Below are positions 39,590-51,065 of a stretch of 64,000 nucleotides of DNA, in pieces. The notes below the pieces were generated by a model. That model ran no database searches. It worked only from the letters and a program-made list of their open reading frames with translations, and was not told the origin of the DNA. Positions within the stretch are counted from its first letter, which is position 1, and every line of letters begins with the position of its first letter. The DNA comes from Channa striata. Lineage: Eukaryota; Chordata; Actinopteri; Anabantiformes; Channidae. The stretch is from the NCBI GenBank assembly GCA_033026295.1, contig CM065182.1:9796001-9860000 (forward strand), given 5' to 3'. Both the position numbers and the translations under genes were made by a program.

Positions 39590-39795
39590 ACTGATGTGTG
39601 GCTCAGGAGGAAGAGCAGTTGTCCAGAAATCCCAGAGTTGTTGGTTTGATTGAGTCGCAGTGTCCTTGAGCAAGACACTGAACCCTAACTTAGGCCAGCC
39701 GTCCCCCGTCTGTGTGAGTGTAAAGGAGTGAATGAGAAGTAGAGTAAAGTGCTAAAGACAGAAAAGCGCCATATAAATGCAGATCCACATTTTCT
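39590..39795 (+). mobile_element. tRNA-derived SINE, degraded
   Basis: The left part has the layout of a tRNA-like RNA polymerase III promoter. A box A-like TGGCTCAGGAGGAAGAGC lies at about 39599-39616 and a box B-like GGTTTGATTG at about 39642-39651. The middle carries the common fish SINE phrase GTCCTTGAGCAAGACACTGAA (about 39662-39681). The right end reads AAAGCGCCATATAAATGCAG. The box B differs from the GGTTCGANTCC ideal, so transcription is doubtful. Family-level naming is withheld. Confidence 0.8.
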
Positions 39796-39829
39796 TAATT
39801 AACTTATCTGTGCTATACTGTAAAGATTA

Positions 39830-39950
39830 TAATTAGTCATTTAGCAGACACAAGTAAGTAGCAGACATCAGGGACGACTTCTGGGCTTTAGTGTCTTGAC
39901 CGGAAGTCGAACCACCAACACTGATTGCTGGATGACTGGGCTACATATAG
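39830..39950 (-). mobile_element. Second tRNA-like SINE fragment, opposite strand
   Basis: Begins with ATTAGTCATTTAGCAGAC, the usual opening of another common fish repeat. At 39901-39919 it has GGAAGTCGAACCACCAAC, which read in reverse complement resembles a box B (GGTTCGACTTCC). It is oriented opposite to the SINE just to its left, with about 40 bases between them. It is degraded and partial. Confidence 0.65.
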
Positions 39951-41389
39951 TGACACTTGCTGCTCTGGGCATGTTTTTGCCCATTTCTCCAATCAAATTG
40001 TACTTTAACTGAGCGTTAGAGTGAGACTTTCATTGGTCCCCCATTTGTGCAATCATCCTTTTGCCAAAATCTAAATATTTTCTCTAAGGTTTCTCACAAG
40101 TACAAAGAAGACACTATACCAATTAAATTTGATAGGTTCAAATTGTTCAATATGGTTTGTCACATACTAGCATGCAGTGAAAACTGTGGACATTTTCAAA
40201 CTGTATATTGATATTGCCTAAAAAGGATCAAAAGTCATAATGTTTTAATTTTTTTTCCTGACAAATATTTATTTATGCTGAAGTTACTGTCTTGACATGG
40301 AAACATTTTGTTGGCTGTAGTAAGAACTGGACTTTATGGTTTTTTTTTAGTCTTAGTTAAGTGAAGCAGAACACCAGTGAATAAAAGCAGATTGTAGATT
40401 TGGAGCATTATGACTTTGACAGAGAAGAACTAAGAGCTATTGTCCATAAAGCGTTGAGCTAATACTGTACACACTGAATTAAAGCCATACATGATACACA
40501 AATTTACTCCTACCTTTTCGCATCCTCTGCACTGTTTTCGCAGTACATGCTATAGTATAAAAACAGCAAGTAATTGAAAGCACAGATCATACCCCGCATA
40601 TTTCCACACCTCTGCACATCTGGCCAATTACTTTGTAAAGTAGGTGCAATTGTTGGATTGTTTGTTTTGAAAGGCAGCAAACGTAGCGGGATACAAATGT
40701 CAGAGCCGATGTACAAATGTCAAGGAAATGAAAAAGTTCTTAATGGCTTAAACTTTATTTGAACCAACTCTGTTAACTTTTGTATTTATAGCACCAGAAG
40801 CAAATTAATAGAATTTAAAAACATGAGGTGGGTAACGCGCTGCTTTTGCCAACAGTTTTTTCTCTTAGTTCTGCGATCAAAATTGTTGCAGTCATATTTT
40901 TGTCCATCCCTTCTGATGAGGTGCATACAGCAGCCAGGTCCAGGTTGACCCAGTGTCCGTGGTCTCCTCTATTTGTTAGCACAAATAAAGAGATTTAGTT
41001 AAAGATTAAGTTTAAGGTTCATTTTCATTTTGCCTTTTTCTCAGCAGCGATTATATGAAGCCGTTATCACTGTCACTGTTTCTCGATGCCACTTTTGTCT
41101 CGTCGTCTTCATTGGGAAGAAGGTGTGATATAAAGTAGGCGGTTGTATCTGACATCTTGTGAATTTGTGTGTTGTACATGTAAGTCAGTGCACTGATTAG
41201 ACAGTTGTCTTTTGAAGAATGGGACCTCCTCATGAACCCACTTGATCAGCAATGACATTTAGTAGGATTTGTTTTTCATATCTGTATTTTCATTTCTCTG
41301 TGGTAGCTGGGTAAAGATGCATGAAGAGCTATTGTACATTTATACTTATTGCCAGTCTCCCTTTTGAGGATGGCTTTTCACATCCTTGG
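39951..41389. other. Unique DNA without recognised gene
   Basis: No repeat family, exon or RNA gene is recognised. Short open frames at 40510-40762 overlap on both strands and are taken as chance. Confidence 0.45.
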
Positions 41390-41830
41390 TCGCTGCTTTA
41401 GCATTACATGGAAATTAAGCCAGCCCCAGAACAGGTTTGTGCAGAAGGAGGGGAATTTAAAATATTCTTTTAAATTCTGTTTTATGAGCCACAGCAGATT
41501 CTAACAACAATTGCACTCAGCAGATAATGATGGCTTAAATATATACTCAACTGGGACCTCTTAATTAAATTATTTGAGGGGGTATGCAGCGAGCTGTGAT
41601 TGTGTGCCAGTAACTGTTTTGTTTCTGATTATGCTAATACTGGGCATATGGAGCATACAAGAATTTCTCCTAGTTTGGCTGGTGTAGGGAGGTAAAAGTG
41701 ACATTGCTCCCATTCACGCTGGTAATGGATGGGTCCTTGCTTGACTAGGGCTCCAAAACAGCATGGCATTTGAATTGTTTTGGTTACTTGAACTTTAAGA
41801 GGGATTTGGCATGCGTGTGCTTTCAATGAA
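41390..41830. promoter_or_regulatory. Possible conserved regulatory element
   Basis: Contains TTAATTAAATTATTTGAG near 41561, an octamer-like ATGCTAAT near 41631 and a CAGCAGATAATGATGG block near 41518, in repeat-free sequence. Motif density resembles developmental enhancers. Conservation is not testable here. Confidence 0.33.
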
Positions 41831-42439
41831 TAAAAATGATGTGGAGTGAGTGTGTGAGCGAACTGAGGGAGCAGAACCCTGTGATGCTGTGTGTTGACTT
41901 GCTCATCAGAATTTTACAAGAGGCGTTTTGATCTTTAGCATCATTGCGTGGCATATTCCGCACAATGCTGTGAAACTCGTCAACTTTCTGCTAGTCGTAG
42001 TACACGGGGTGATTAGAAAGGTGGAACCTGGGTATGTATTAATCACCAGTTCGTGATGGTCCCGCTAGAATGTTGGTAGGTGAATGTAAGCGGCTGTGAA
42101 AGACGGCAGATGTTACTGTGTGAACGTACAGGAAGGCAGTTTGAGTTTAGCCTATTAGGAAATATCTTCAACCTTGTTTGTTCCCTTTCCCTGCACAGAC
42201 GCCTAATAGGAAACAAAAAGGTTTTAACACCGTCAGAACCTCTTTCATGTCATTTTTTGTGAAGGAGAATAATTGCCGCTGCCTGCTGTTGTTTATAGTG
42301 TCGAGGGGAGAAATGTGTACGATCTCATCGTGATTGATTGAATTTACATTACTTTTTGTTATTGCAAGATTGGTGCAAACTTTCTCACGGAGGACTTCAC
42401 CCAATTCTCCATCTTCTATATGTGTCAGATGTTGGACAT

Positions 42440-42452
42440 GGGGGGGGGGGGG
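42440..42452. repeat. Poly(G) run, 13 bases
   Basis: Thirteen G in a row, uninterrupted. Such runs are prone to length change and sequencing error. Confidence 0.9.
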
Positions 42453-42559
42453 ACCTTCTGAGTAAGATCAAATCATGGTAAGGCTGGTGCACACAGATGA
42501 TCCCTCAGAGCTGCCGAGACACAGAGGCTTTTACTCTAAGCAAGCCAAGCGAATTCACC

Positions 42560-43060
42560 GAGGACCCTAAAAGTCATGTAGCCTGTCAGGCTATATTTAT
42601 AGAATGTCCCCTCGATAGCCATGTCCTGATTCTGGGAAAGCACAATATAATATTTATATAGCGTTAACAGAACAATGTAAGGATCAGGCTTTATGTGGGA
42701 GCAGATGTAGACAGTTTGTCTATAAATCAGGCGGCGAGTTATGGACTCATGATAAAATACAGTTTCTGGTCACATTGGGGAGTAGTATGGACAGCGCCTA
42801 AGGAGCAGGGGACGACTACTATGAGTTCTCACTCAGGGGAGATAATGTTAGCTTCCAACATCTCCAATTTTGTCCGTCTGAATTATGCCCTTGTCTCACA
42901 GGAAGCCGCCAACCGGAAGCACACTTATCACGTTTAATGGCAATAATAAAAATGGAATCTGCTGCAGTGACAAAATAGTGGAAATAATAGGTGTCAAGAC
43001 TGAAACCAATAATATTGTGGCTTCCATTGCATCGAGACCCATTGTTTAATTGGAAGTGCC
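42560..43060. promoter_or_regulatory. Possible conserved regulatory element
   Basis: Includes CTATATTTATAGAATG near 42591 (MEF2-like AT core), AATATTTATATAG near 42650 and a long ATG/AAT-rich block 42935-43020. It is repeat-free and compositionally even across about 500 bases. The overlapping 80-codon frame (42695-42937) is not recognised as protein. Confidence 0.33.
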
Positions 43061-43591
43061 ACAGTCGTGTTGCCCAGGATACAATATTGATATCACATTT
43101 CGTGTCTCTCCTCAGAAATGGGTTTTTGGGTTTACTTCACCAGCTGCTGGTATAAACAGTCTAAAGCCCCGCTTGCTTTCTTTCCTTTTGGCTTGTGTTT
43201 AGCATAATAGGCACAGTAGTGCACTGCCCCGGCATTTTGCCTCTGTCAGCCCTATTAATCAGAAGTCAAATCACTTCCATTAGATTTCTGGGGTTAAGCA
43301 TTTGGCTGGTGGGATTTGCTGAAGCAGGACAGAGGAAGGAAAACGGCAGGAGAGGTGGAAAGACAGAGAGAGGAGCACGAGGCAGAAAGAGAATGGCTGC
43401 TGCTGATAAGCTGCAGGCAAGAAATACGCAAACCACCGCAGTATATGAGAATGATGAATCAGGGATAATAGTCACCCTGCAGTGAATGTTGTCATCATGG
43501 GACATTTTCTTCAGAGACAACATTTACCTGTCACAGCATCTGCGTTCAGAGGAGCAATAATGGGCTTTGTTCCCAGGCTTCAAAGTGCAGA

Positions 43592-43618
43592 GGGGTGAGG
43601 GGGTGGGAGGGGGTGGGA
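43592..43618 (+). other. G-quadruplex motif
   Basis: Six runs of three or more G separated by loops of one to three bases (GGGG TGA GGGGG T GGG A GGGGG T GGG). This satisfies the usual G3+N1-7 rule on the plus strand with runs to spare. It sits in unique DNA with no promoter recognised. Confidence 0.8.
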
Positions 43619-46600
43619 GTTAGTGGAGGCGTATGGGGTTTTATAGGAGAAACAGCCTTGGAGGATGAATTCACTTTCACTGATTTGTGCAGATTGTGCT
43701 AAATGGGCCAGGTAATAATTGCTGGCAAAAGTAAAGAGGTCATTCCCTTCTGCACTCATTTAAGTTTGTTTTCCTGATCTGTGCTACTGCACTTTCACAT
43801 CAAAATAAGGATCTTCTCAGATGTTCTGTTTCAGGAAGATTTGGCTGGATTCAGTTCAGAATTACTATGGAATTAAGTTGTTATAATAAGTTGACTTGTT
43901 TTTTTAAATTTTCATTTCAGTCATTGTCACGATCTGTGACTCATCATCATCATTTAAAATTATCATGAGAAGCAATGTTGTAGAAAAAGTATATGTACTA
44001 ACTTGCTCTTAGTTCATTATAAACATTGTTTTTTATTTGGCACACATATTAACAGATACTGATGGATTTCTTTATACTTTAAGCTTTTTTTTGCATCATG
44101 TCCTCACAGTGTGCAGATGTTGTGTTGCTTACGCTCACTTTATAATATTGATGCTTAACGGCCTCACATGACCAATGAGCATGTTAGACATCAGTCAGCA
44201 GGCCTCGCTGAGAGATTATGTGCCATACTGAATCCGTGGACCCCTCCCATGGCCAGCGGGATCCTCATTGCCCTGCTGTTTAAACCCAGCGCTGACAGGT
44301 CAGCATGACTGACATGGGAGCAAGTGGTCATAGAAGCCCATCTGGGCGTGTGAGAGCTGGGAGGCAGAGCATCCTGACCTCACACTGCGAAGCTCCCGAG
44401 CTCCAAGCTGGCATCTGAAGAGAAGGGAGCTTAAGTCTTATTAGAGAGGGTATTACATCCAAACACGGACACGCCACTTATTAAGACAACACTATCTGGG
44501 GAACAAAACAGGAGATTAAAGACCTATCCCATTATGCTGTAGGTCACCGAGGGCTTCTTGGCACCCTTGTAATCTGGAAACAATCACCCATGGTTGACTA
44601 ACTAACACGGAGTCTGAAACATTTTGTTCTTTGTCTCACCGGGGCATTTTTCCTGCAGTGATTCTACCAACTGTTGAGAGCCACAAAGGCATTGTAGCAG
44701 TCAGTTCACCCACCATAATTTCCCATAAGAGCACATTGGTGTAGACCTTTCAGCTCAGGTGCACACAGCATAGAAACAAAGTTGTTCCGCCATGCTTTAT
44801 AAGTCATTACTGAAGAGCAAGTGTAATAGATTTCCAGGCAGTGTGATCTTGTATTGCATACCAGCCTGCATATCACTTGCTGTTTTGATTTCTTGCCTCT
44901 CTGCCTCTCGACACAGCTGATGGCCTCTCTTCCAGCGTGGGTAATAAGAGCTGAATGCATTAACCTTGTTTTCATTTACTCCCTGTGGATACAGCATGGG
45001 CCCACCAAGTTGGAAATTTTTCTTCTTCTTCTTGACACCGTACTTTATCATTACTGGCACTTTCTGTTAAATCTAGGGACCCTTTGGTGACCTCCCTTCT
45101 CTGGTCTTAGGAGAATTCTCCTGGAGGTGACTCCAGCCTCTGTTTGTGGATTGGGAGTTTCTCAGCCCTCGATCCATGCCTCGGGCTGCCGTGTTCATTG
45201 CTTAAAGGCCTCCCAAACCGCATCTGCCAATGAGAATCTGGACGGGTTTTGATACGGAATGGCCCCGGCTTCATTGAGTCGATTTGTCAACACTTTAAAG
45301 AGTTAATTTTCACTGTTAGTGTAGTTTTAGGCAATCCTAGCAACAGTGCAGAGGCGTACCTTTACCGCACTATACATCTATTTCTCACTAAATAGGCAGA
45401 AATGGAACAGACAAGGAACCAGTATGAGGTTACTTCAGAGACAGGAAAACAAATAACACTAGTTGCAGTGAGGCAACTGGAAAGATTTATTTCATCAGCC
45501 CCCAGCTTCATTCTCTCTTTATGTCGGATTTAAATACAACCAACCACACATTCATTTTGCCCTCTTGACATTTGCTTCATAAGTCAGGGAAAATAAAGCT
45601 AAAGTAACTTAGTTAACACAAATTCACATATTCTGCTGTCAAGATAATGAAATCTTGTATATATCTTTGGAGGTTAGAACACCGTCACTACAAGAAGTCA
45701 GCCTTTTTCGCGGTAATTGGGTTCATAAAATTTAATAGAGGGTATTACTGTTCATGCCTAAATACCTCCCCCAAGTAAAACCCCACTGGAGGCGTTTTTA
45801 TGGCATCTCAGCTTCCATATATTCTTACCTATATCCTCGTATCTGTCTAATTTTGAAATTCATATTTGGGAGTTGAAAAGAAAAAGTACAGTTGGTGCTG
45901 TGTCATTAACAGTGTGTGCAAAATGTCTTCACCCCACCCCGGTCCTGCTTCAGCTCTCTCCTATCCTGCTTAGAGTTATCTTGCGTTTCAATACACACAG
46001 TGGGACTAGAAGCACAGTTGGCACTCTCAAACCCGATCGTGCTTTTAATGTGCACAAGCTATTAATCAGCGGTTTTATTCTAGGCCATGGGGTTTATGAG
46101 ACACAGTGTTACTAGGACTGTGCTTTGCCCTGCAATTTTTTTTGGCTCATCACATCGTAACAGCTGTTTCATGCCACTGGGAAAGTTTGAAGAAAATTCA
46201 ACCAGTAAAACTTGTAGACCCTGGTCTGACATAAGAGCGAAGAAAATAATTTGAGATATTTTTAGGGCATGGTCCTTTTGGTACGCTAAAGATGGTGAGC
46301 GTACAGATCAATGTTATTGGGATGCAAACTTAAATCAGGCGTCCGGTTACAGAGGCAACACATCTGTCGTAACTGCTGGAGTTTCAGAGTTAAAACGTTG
46401 TGGCAATTAAGGCCCATGCTTAATATTCTAGGCGACCTAATGATACTTTCCTGCAAGATTGGAGCAGGGATTCAGGTACTGGCTTCCTAACTTGTGAGTT
46501 TAGTCTTATGAGTTTAGTTACTTTTATTGGATAATTCCCAGTGCGTTTTTTCCACAATCACTTTCAATTTAATCATTTTAACTTTATAAAATCAATTTCA

Positions 46601-47989
46601 TATTACTTTACATTTTTCTGTAATGCAGAGATGTTTCTCCTTCTTGCAGTAAGCAGTGATGTGTCGTACAAAACCTTCCTGTTCCAAAACTCCTAAACTT
46701 GTGTTAAACAATCTGACTGGTTATTTGTTGGACTCTACCAAATCTACAAGCTTTTTAAATATGTACAATTCTTATGTCTTTTGTTCTGTGTGTGCTCTTG
46801 TGTTAAAACACTTAATATATTTTAAATCAATATTTTAGGTTGAAGAATAACTACATAACTTTGTACTTAGCATTTTATGACATTTCTCTTAATAATGCAG
46901 GTGCTCTGTAACTTTTAAATTTGCCTGCATTACGTTTGTAATATTAAAAAATTCTGAGTTCACTTGTGTGCTAATGGAGTATAGCAGTGAATACATGGAG
47001 GGAGGCAGCGGAACATTGTTTAGCCCAAGAGAATTATTTCAGGTATGAGTTTTTTTTTTTTTTTTTTTAAAGCAGTGGCTAAGCTGTAATCATGGATTGT
47101 AAATTGGCTAAATCTGTAAATGCAACGCAGTTTTGAAGACACAACCAAAGTAAAATATTTTTTTTTAATTCTTGCAGTATAATTTTCCTGCAAAATGGTC
47201 AATCAACGGCTGCCAGCATGCCTTTGGAACCTGTACTATAAATCAAAAGAGAGGTTGTATGTTTCTATGGGAATGTGAACATGCTTCATGCTATAAAATG
47301 ATGGTACAGGAATTTAACTCTGCAATGAGCCAAGCAGTTAAATTCCAAATGGAAAACCCACCTGCAGGAAAACCAGGATAAAAACTAACAATATTAACCA
47401 TGTTGGGGCATCTTTGTTTCTCTGACATGGTTTTCAATCTCAGAAAAATAGTTGGATTTTTAGTGAATTATTTACGGAATAAATATATTTATAGTCACAT
47501 TAAACCGCCAATATTGTGTCACAAATGACATCTGCCCTGTTTGTTTTAGGGCTGACAGGTTAAACTGAAAAAATAAATATCATCTAAAGTTCTGTACATT
47601 TGTTGGCGAGCTTGCCATTGTGACTCTGCAGAGCCACTTGATGCGTCACAGACATAATGTAGACGAGCACTGCACACAATCTACTTCATTAACTTCGTGC
47701 CTATGCCAGTGAGTCCTGGCAGGCGCGTGTCCACTGCAAAGTAACCCTATATGACCCTAGGAGAGGGCCACAGCGGGAACCGGCAGACGGGCTCTCTCTC
47801 AGGGAGCTATAAGAGGTCAGGGGGGCATCAGTCCAAAACTTTGGCATGGGTATCCTCCCATCTGTTGAGAAAAATAAGTGCTTTCCAATGATTGGCCGTC
47901 CAATTGACTGGGGCAACATGGCTGTGGGTAGGCGGAGGCAGAGAGCTCACTGCCAACAGCTGCATCCCTGCTGGGAGGACTGTTTAGGG
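43619..47989. other. Unique DNA, regulatory-looking in parts
   Basis: A clean 3' splice-site-like tract ends at 43920 (TTTTTTTAAATTTTCATTTCAG) without a convincing donor after it. Another ends near 47178 (TTTAATTCTTGCAG), followed by a 69-codon frame of unknown character. The stretches 44150-44560 and 47580-47980 have the even composition of conserved noncoding DNA. T19 lies at 47050-47068. No gene is supported. Confidence 0.38.
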
Positions 47990-48370
47990 TTTCCATCCAT
48001 CCATCTTTTCCCCTATCTGGCTTATTTAAGCCATGCTCTCAGCACTGCAGGTTGTATTTATTACATATTTGCATATATATGAGACCTCCTATTTGGACAG
48101 CCTTTCAAGCAGCACACTCTGTATTGAGATTACATGAGAATGAAGACAAAGTGAGAGATGTCATTCTATGTTGAAATCTGAGGATAATGTTGGACAGTGC
48201 TGCATTTATTGTCAGTGTGATACCAGCATACGACAGGTATTGATATGTATTTGCAAAATTGAATGGACACTGTTGTTTTAGATACATCAAAAAGTATATT
48301 TAATCTGCATTAAATGTGCCTGGTCTCCTTGGAGTATGCTGCGGCCTATGAAACAGATTTATTTGTTGGC
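47990..48370. promoter_or_regulatory. Possible regulatory element with POU octamer
   Basis: The exact octamer ATTTGCAT lies at 48067-48074, with further ATTTGCAAAATTG near 48250 and TCTGCATTAAATG near 48305. Repeat-free. Inferred only. Confidence 0.33.
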
Positions 48371-50859
48371 ATATAAGGTCATTGTTAAAGCAACATCAAA
48401 GTGTAAAGAAAAGTTAATGAATGTGTACATAGTTAATATCAGAGCAACATGCTGTGAGAAAATGGAAGGATCACTCTGTCTTCCTGTAAAATTTGACTAG
48501 GTAGAGCAAGCTATGTGCCACTGTCATTGGACAGCCTGTAATTTGTGCCACAGTATAATGCCTGATACAGATAATCAGAATCTGGAAGACACCAGCTGAC
48601 ATCGTCTTCCCCCAGTGACCCTCATCCAGCGTCTGACTGAGTTTAAACGTATGATCCAGGTGATCAGCAGTAGGTAGGGCCGGGACAAAACAAGCCTGAC
48701 ATAGGCTCTTGATGACCAGGACTGAGCACCACGACTTTAGAGGACATGGTTGTCAGATTCTTAAAGCACCTGGGGGCAAGATGGAACAGAATTAGTGCAA
48801 CATCACCATTAATGAGGGTGTTATATAGATCTAGATTTACCTGTTGATGTATGGTGCAGGAATCTGGTCATGATGGAAAAAAGAAAAGACGGGAATGAAT
48901 GTACCTCACCGAGCGGCTGTGCTTGCTCATTAATAAGCTCTGACATCCAGAAGGTGCTGTGGGAGGAAACACTTTAATGCAGGAGTTCAGGTGCCTTAAC
49001 TATAAAATTATCAATACAAACAACAAATTCATCCCAGTATTAATGTAGATGTTCCACAATTTTCTATGAGCCAGAAGTTTACCTTCTAAAACTGTGGCCG
49101 TTTCTTGTGCATTTAACATGCAACAGCAACTTGTTCCAATGTTAGTTTTGCTTTATTGTACCTGTGCCGAAGAAAATGATAAAATGTTTTCAATAGAAGA
49201 ACCTTGCCTGACTTTTTTTCAAACGTGACGACGAGGTTAGCTTACACACACAACAATATTCAGTGGTGTGTACTGATGCATGTCCTGCTGATTTGCTCTG
49301 GCAAATCCAGACCTTCTCCTGGGTTAAGTCTCTCTGCAGTCTCAAACTCACAAGTCGTGTGGCTGCCAGCATGAAAGATGGCCACACAACCGATTAGCCA
49401 TGTTTTACGCTCGCTTGAATTAGATAGATAGTATTTCTGTCAGAGGAGCAAACTGAGAGTAGGAGGATTAGGTTTGGGGTGTTTTTTACGGCGTTTCTTT
49501 TCCTATTTTGTTCCATTCACAGACACAGTCACAAACTCGCACATACGGTCTCCTAGTCACTTTGTTATAGCCTTTAACAGTCTTAAGATTAATATATTCA
49601 TATTCGGTTTTAATTGAATCTGCCCCAAATGCATGAATAATTTGCTATTGAAGCCCATTTCCTTCAATACATGGTGAAGAACAAGAACCACCAGTATCAT
49701 TTGTTGCAGTTTTTCCCACTTTGTGACACTGTCATTCTGCTATCTGCTCTGCACCAGGCACAAGAGAATGGGGCTGTTTTGCCCCAGATGAAGCATAAAA
49801 CCAATATCCACAGCAGCTCTTAATAAGAAAATTATATACGTCTTTACTGCATAACCTGTGAGCTTTACAGCTGTGTTCTGTACTAGTCCCTAATTATTAT
49901 TACAATATCTGGGCTGCAGGACAATGTGTACTGTCCTTGTACTGTTCACCCAATATTCCCAACTTTACAAGCAGAAAAGTCTTCTGAAAATGCTTTTAAG
50001 TTGCTACGTGTGTGACCTCTAAAAATGCATGAATGGATCTTTGTGTATTATTATGATGCTTATTATTAATATTTTATTTTATTTTGTTTATTCTTCTGCT
50101 GCCACTTACTAGCTGCATGTCTTTAATTTGTAGATCTTCACAACACTATGAAGCTTTTCGGGTGCTCGTTGGTTAACTGGGTTGTTTGGATTATTCAGCC
50201 GTTTTCAGGGTTTGCAATTCCAGACCTCACGTCTAACTCATTAGAACTGAACCCACAGTCTCTTCAGCAGCTTAGACTCTTTGCAATGTCTCTTTGGTTA
50301 TCAACGTCAGTCAAAAGAACATGTGCAAATGAGACCAAACATATCCTAACAAAACAAAGCAGCAGACGCATCGGCACAAAAAGCCTGTGAGCAGCCAATA
50401 AGTGTTTGGATTTCAAAAAACTGAAGTTGAACAGCATAACCTTGCTGTAAAAAACTGATTGCAATGTTACGTGCAAAATTAAGCCCGTATCTACTGTTTG
50501 TTTTTTTTTTTTCAGTAAAAGGAAGGCCAGAGTTAATGCCTCATTTTACATTTTTGTGTCATATAAATTTAAACTCGTCTGAGGCTCCTCCAGCCTGATG
50601 CACATGGAGATGAAGAAAATGTCCATATATTTGTATTTGTTAATCATTGTCTTGAAATCAGTAGAAATGAAATTATTGGTCTTTTTTCTTTAACACTCCG
50701 TTTTAGTTACATATTGTGCCTAGCATCGTACCTGCAAAGCTTTCTTTTAAATGTCTGAATCCTGCTGGCATATTATTAAAAAAAGCCCTTTGTCTATATA
50801 CGATTGATTTAACCATGTGTCTTTGTTTTAAAGTCTTAAAGTACTTAAATCTTCATATG
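48371..50859. other. Unique DNA without recognised gene
   Basis: No named repeat or exon. T12 lies at 50501-50512. Open frames of 65-80 codons are unrecognised. The right end leads into the splice-site-like signal at 50.9 kb. Confidence 0.4.
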
Positions 50860-50860
50860 C

Positions 50861-50918
50861 CTGCTGACTTACATCTATCTCTCTCTGTCCTTCTCTCTTT
50901 CTGTCCCCTTAGGTAAGT
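50861..50918 (+). promoter_or_regulatory. Candidate recursive splice site (3' ss fused to 5' ss)
   Basis: Branch-point-like words CTGCTGAC (50861-50868) and CTTAC (50868-50872) lie about 40-45 bases before an AG at 50911-50912. The bases between are an almost pure C/T tract without any AG, ending CCCCTTAG. Directly after the AG is GTAAGT (50913-50918), the ideal 5' splice-site core. A 3' and a 5' splice site sharing one junction is the hallmark of recursive (ratchet) splicing in very long introns. It would imply a plus-strand transcript across this region. The alternative is an ordinary 3' splice site whose exon happens to begin with GTAAGT, or chance. Confidence 0.55.
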
Positions 50919-51008
50919 GAGGTTTGGTTTTCCTCTTCCTCCATCTTGAAACAAGCACCTTTCACCCCACCTGTCAGAGAATGCCCCCTGGAGATAGCGG
51001 GTGCCGAG
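50913..51008 (+). other. Candidate recursive-splicing or cassette exon, 96 bases
   Basis: Read from the GTAAGT, the frame is open for 32 codons, ending in Ala-Glu at a donor-like GAG|GTGATT (GT at 51009-51010). The length is a multiple of three. An in-frame TAG follows at 51021-51023, beyond the proposed donor. The peptide (starting VSEVWFSSSSILKQ) is not recognised. The donor is weak because it lacks G at position +5. Confidence 0.25.
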
Positions 51009-51043
51009 GTGATTCATCGGTAGCAGAGCTGGTTAAAAATATT

Positions 51044-51065
51044 CCTCCTCCTCCTCCTCCTCCTT
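51044..51065. repeat. CCT triplet tract
   Basis: Six or seven CCT units followed by further pyrimidines, giving a Pro run in one plus-strand frame. It sits 35 bases beyond the candidate exon. Confidence 0.9.

Noticed and set aside
39598..39660. Functional tRNA gene
   Set aside because: Box A and box B-like words belong to a SINE. There is no cloverleaf or acceptor stem.
45760..45800. Third copy of the unnamed CCTCCAA/CTGGAGGC repeat
   Set aside because: Only the short CCTCC...CTGGAGGC core is shared; flanks do not align.
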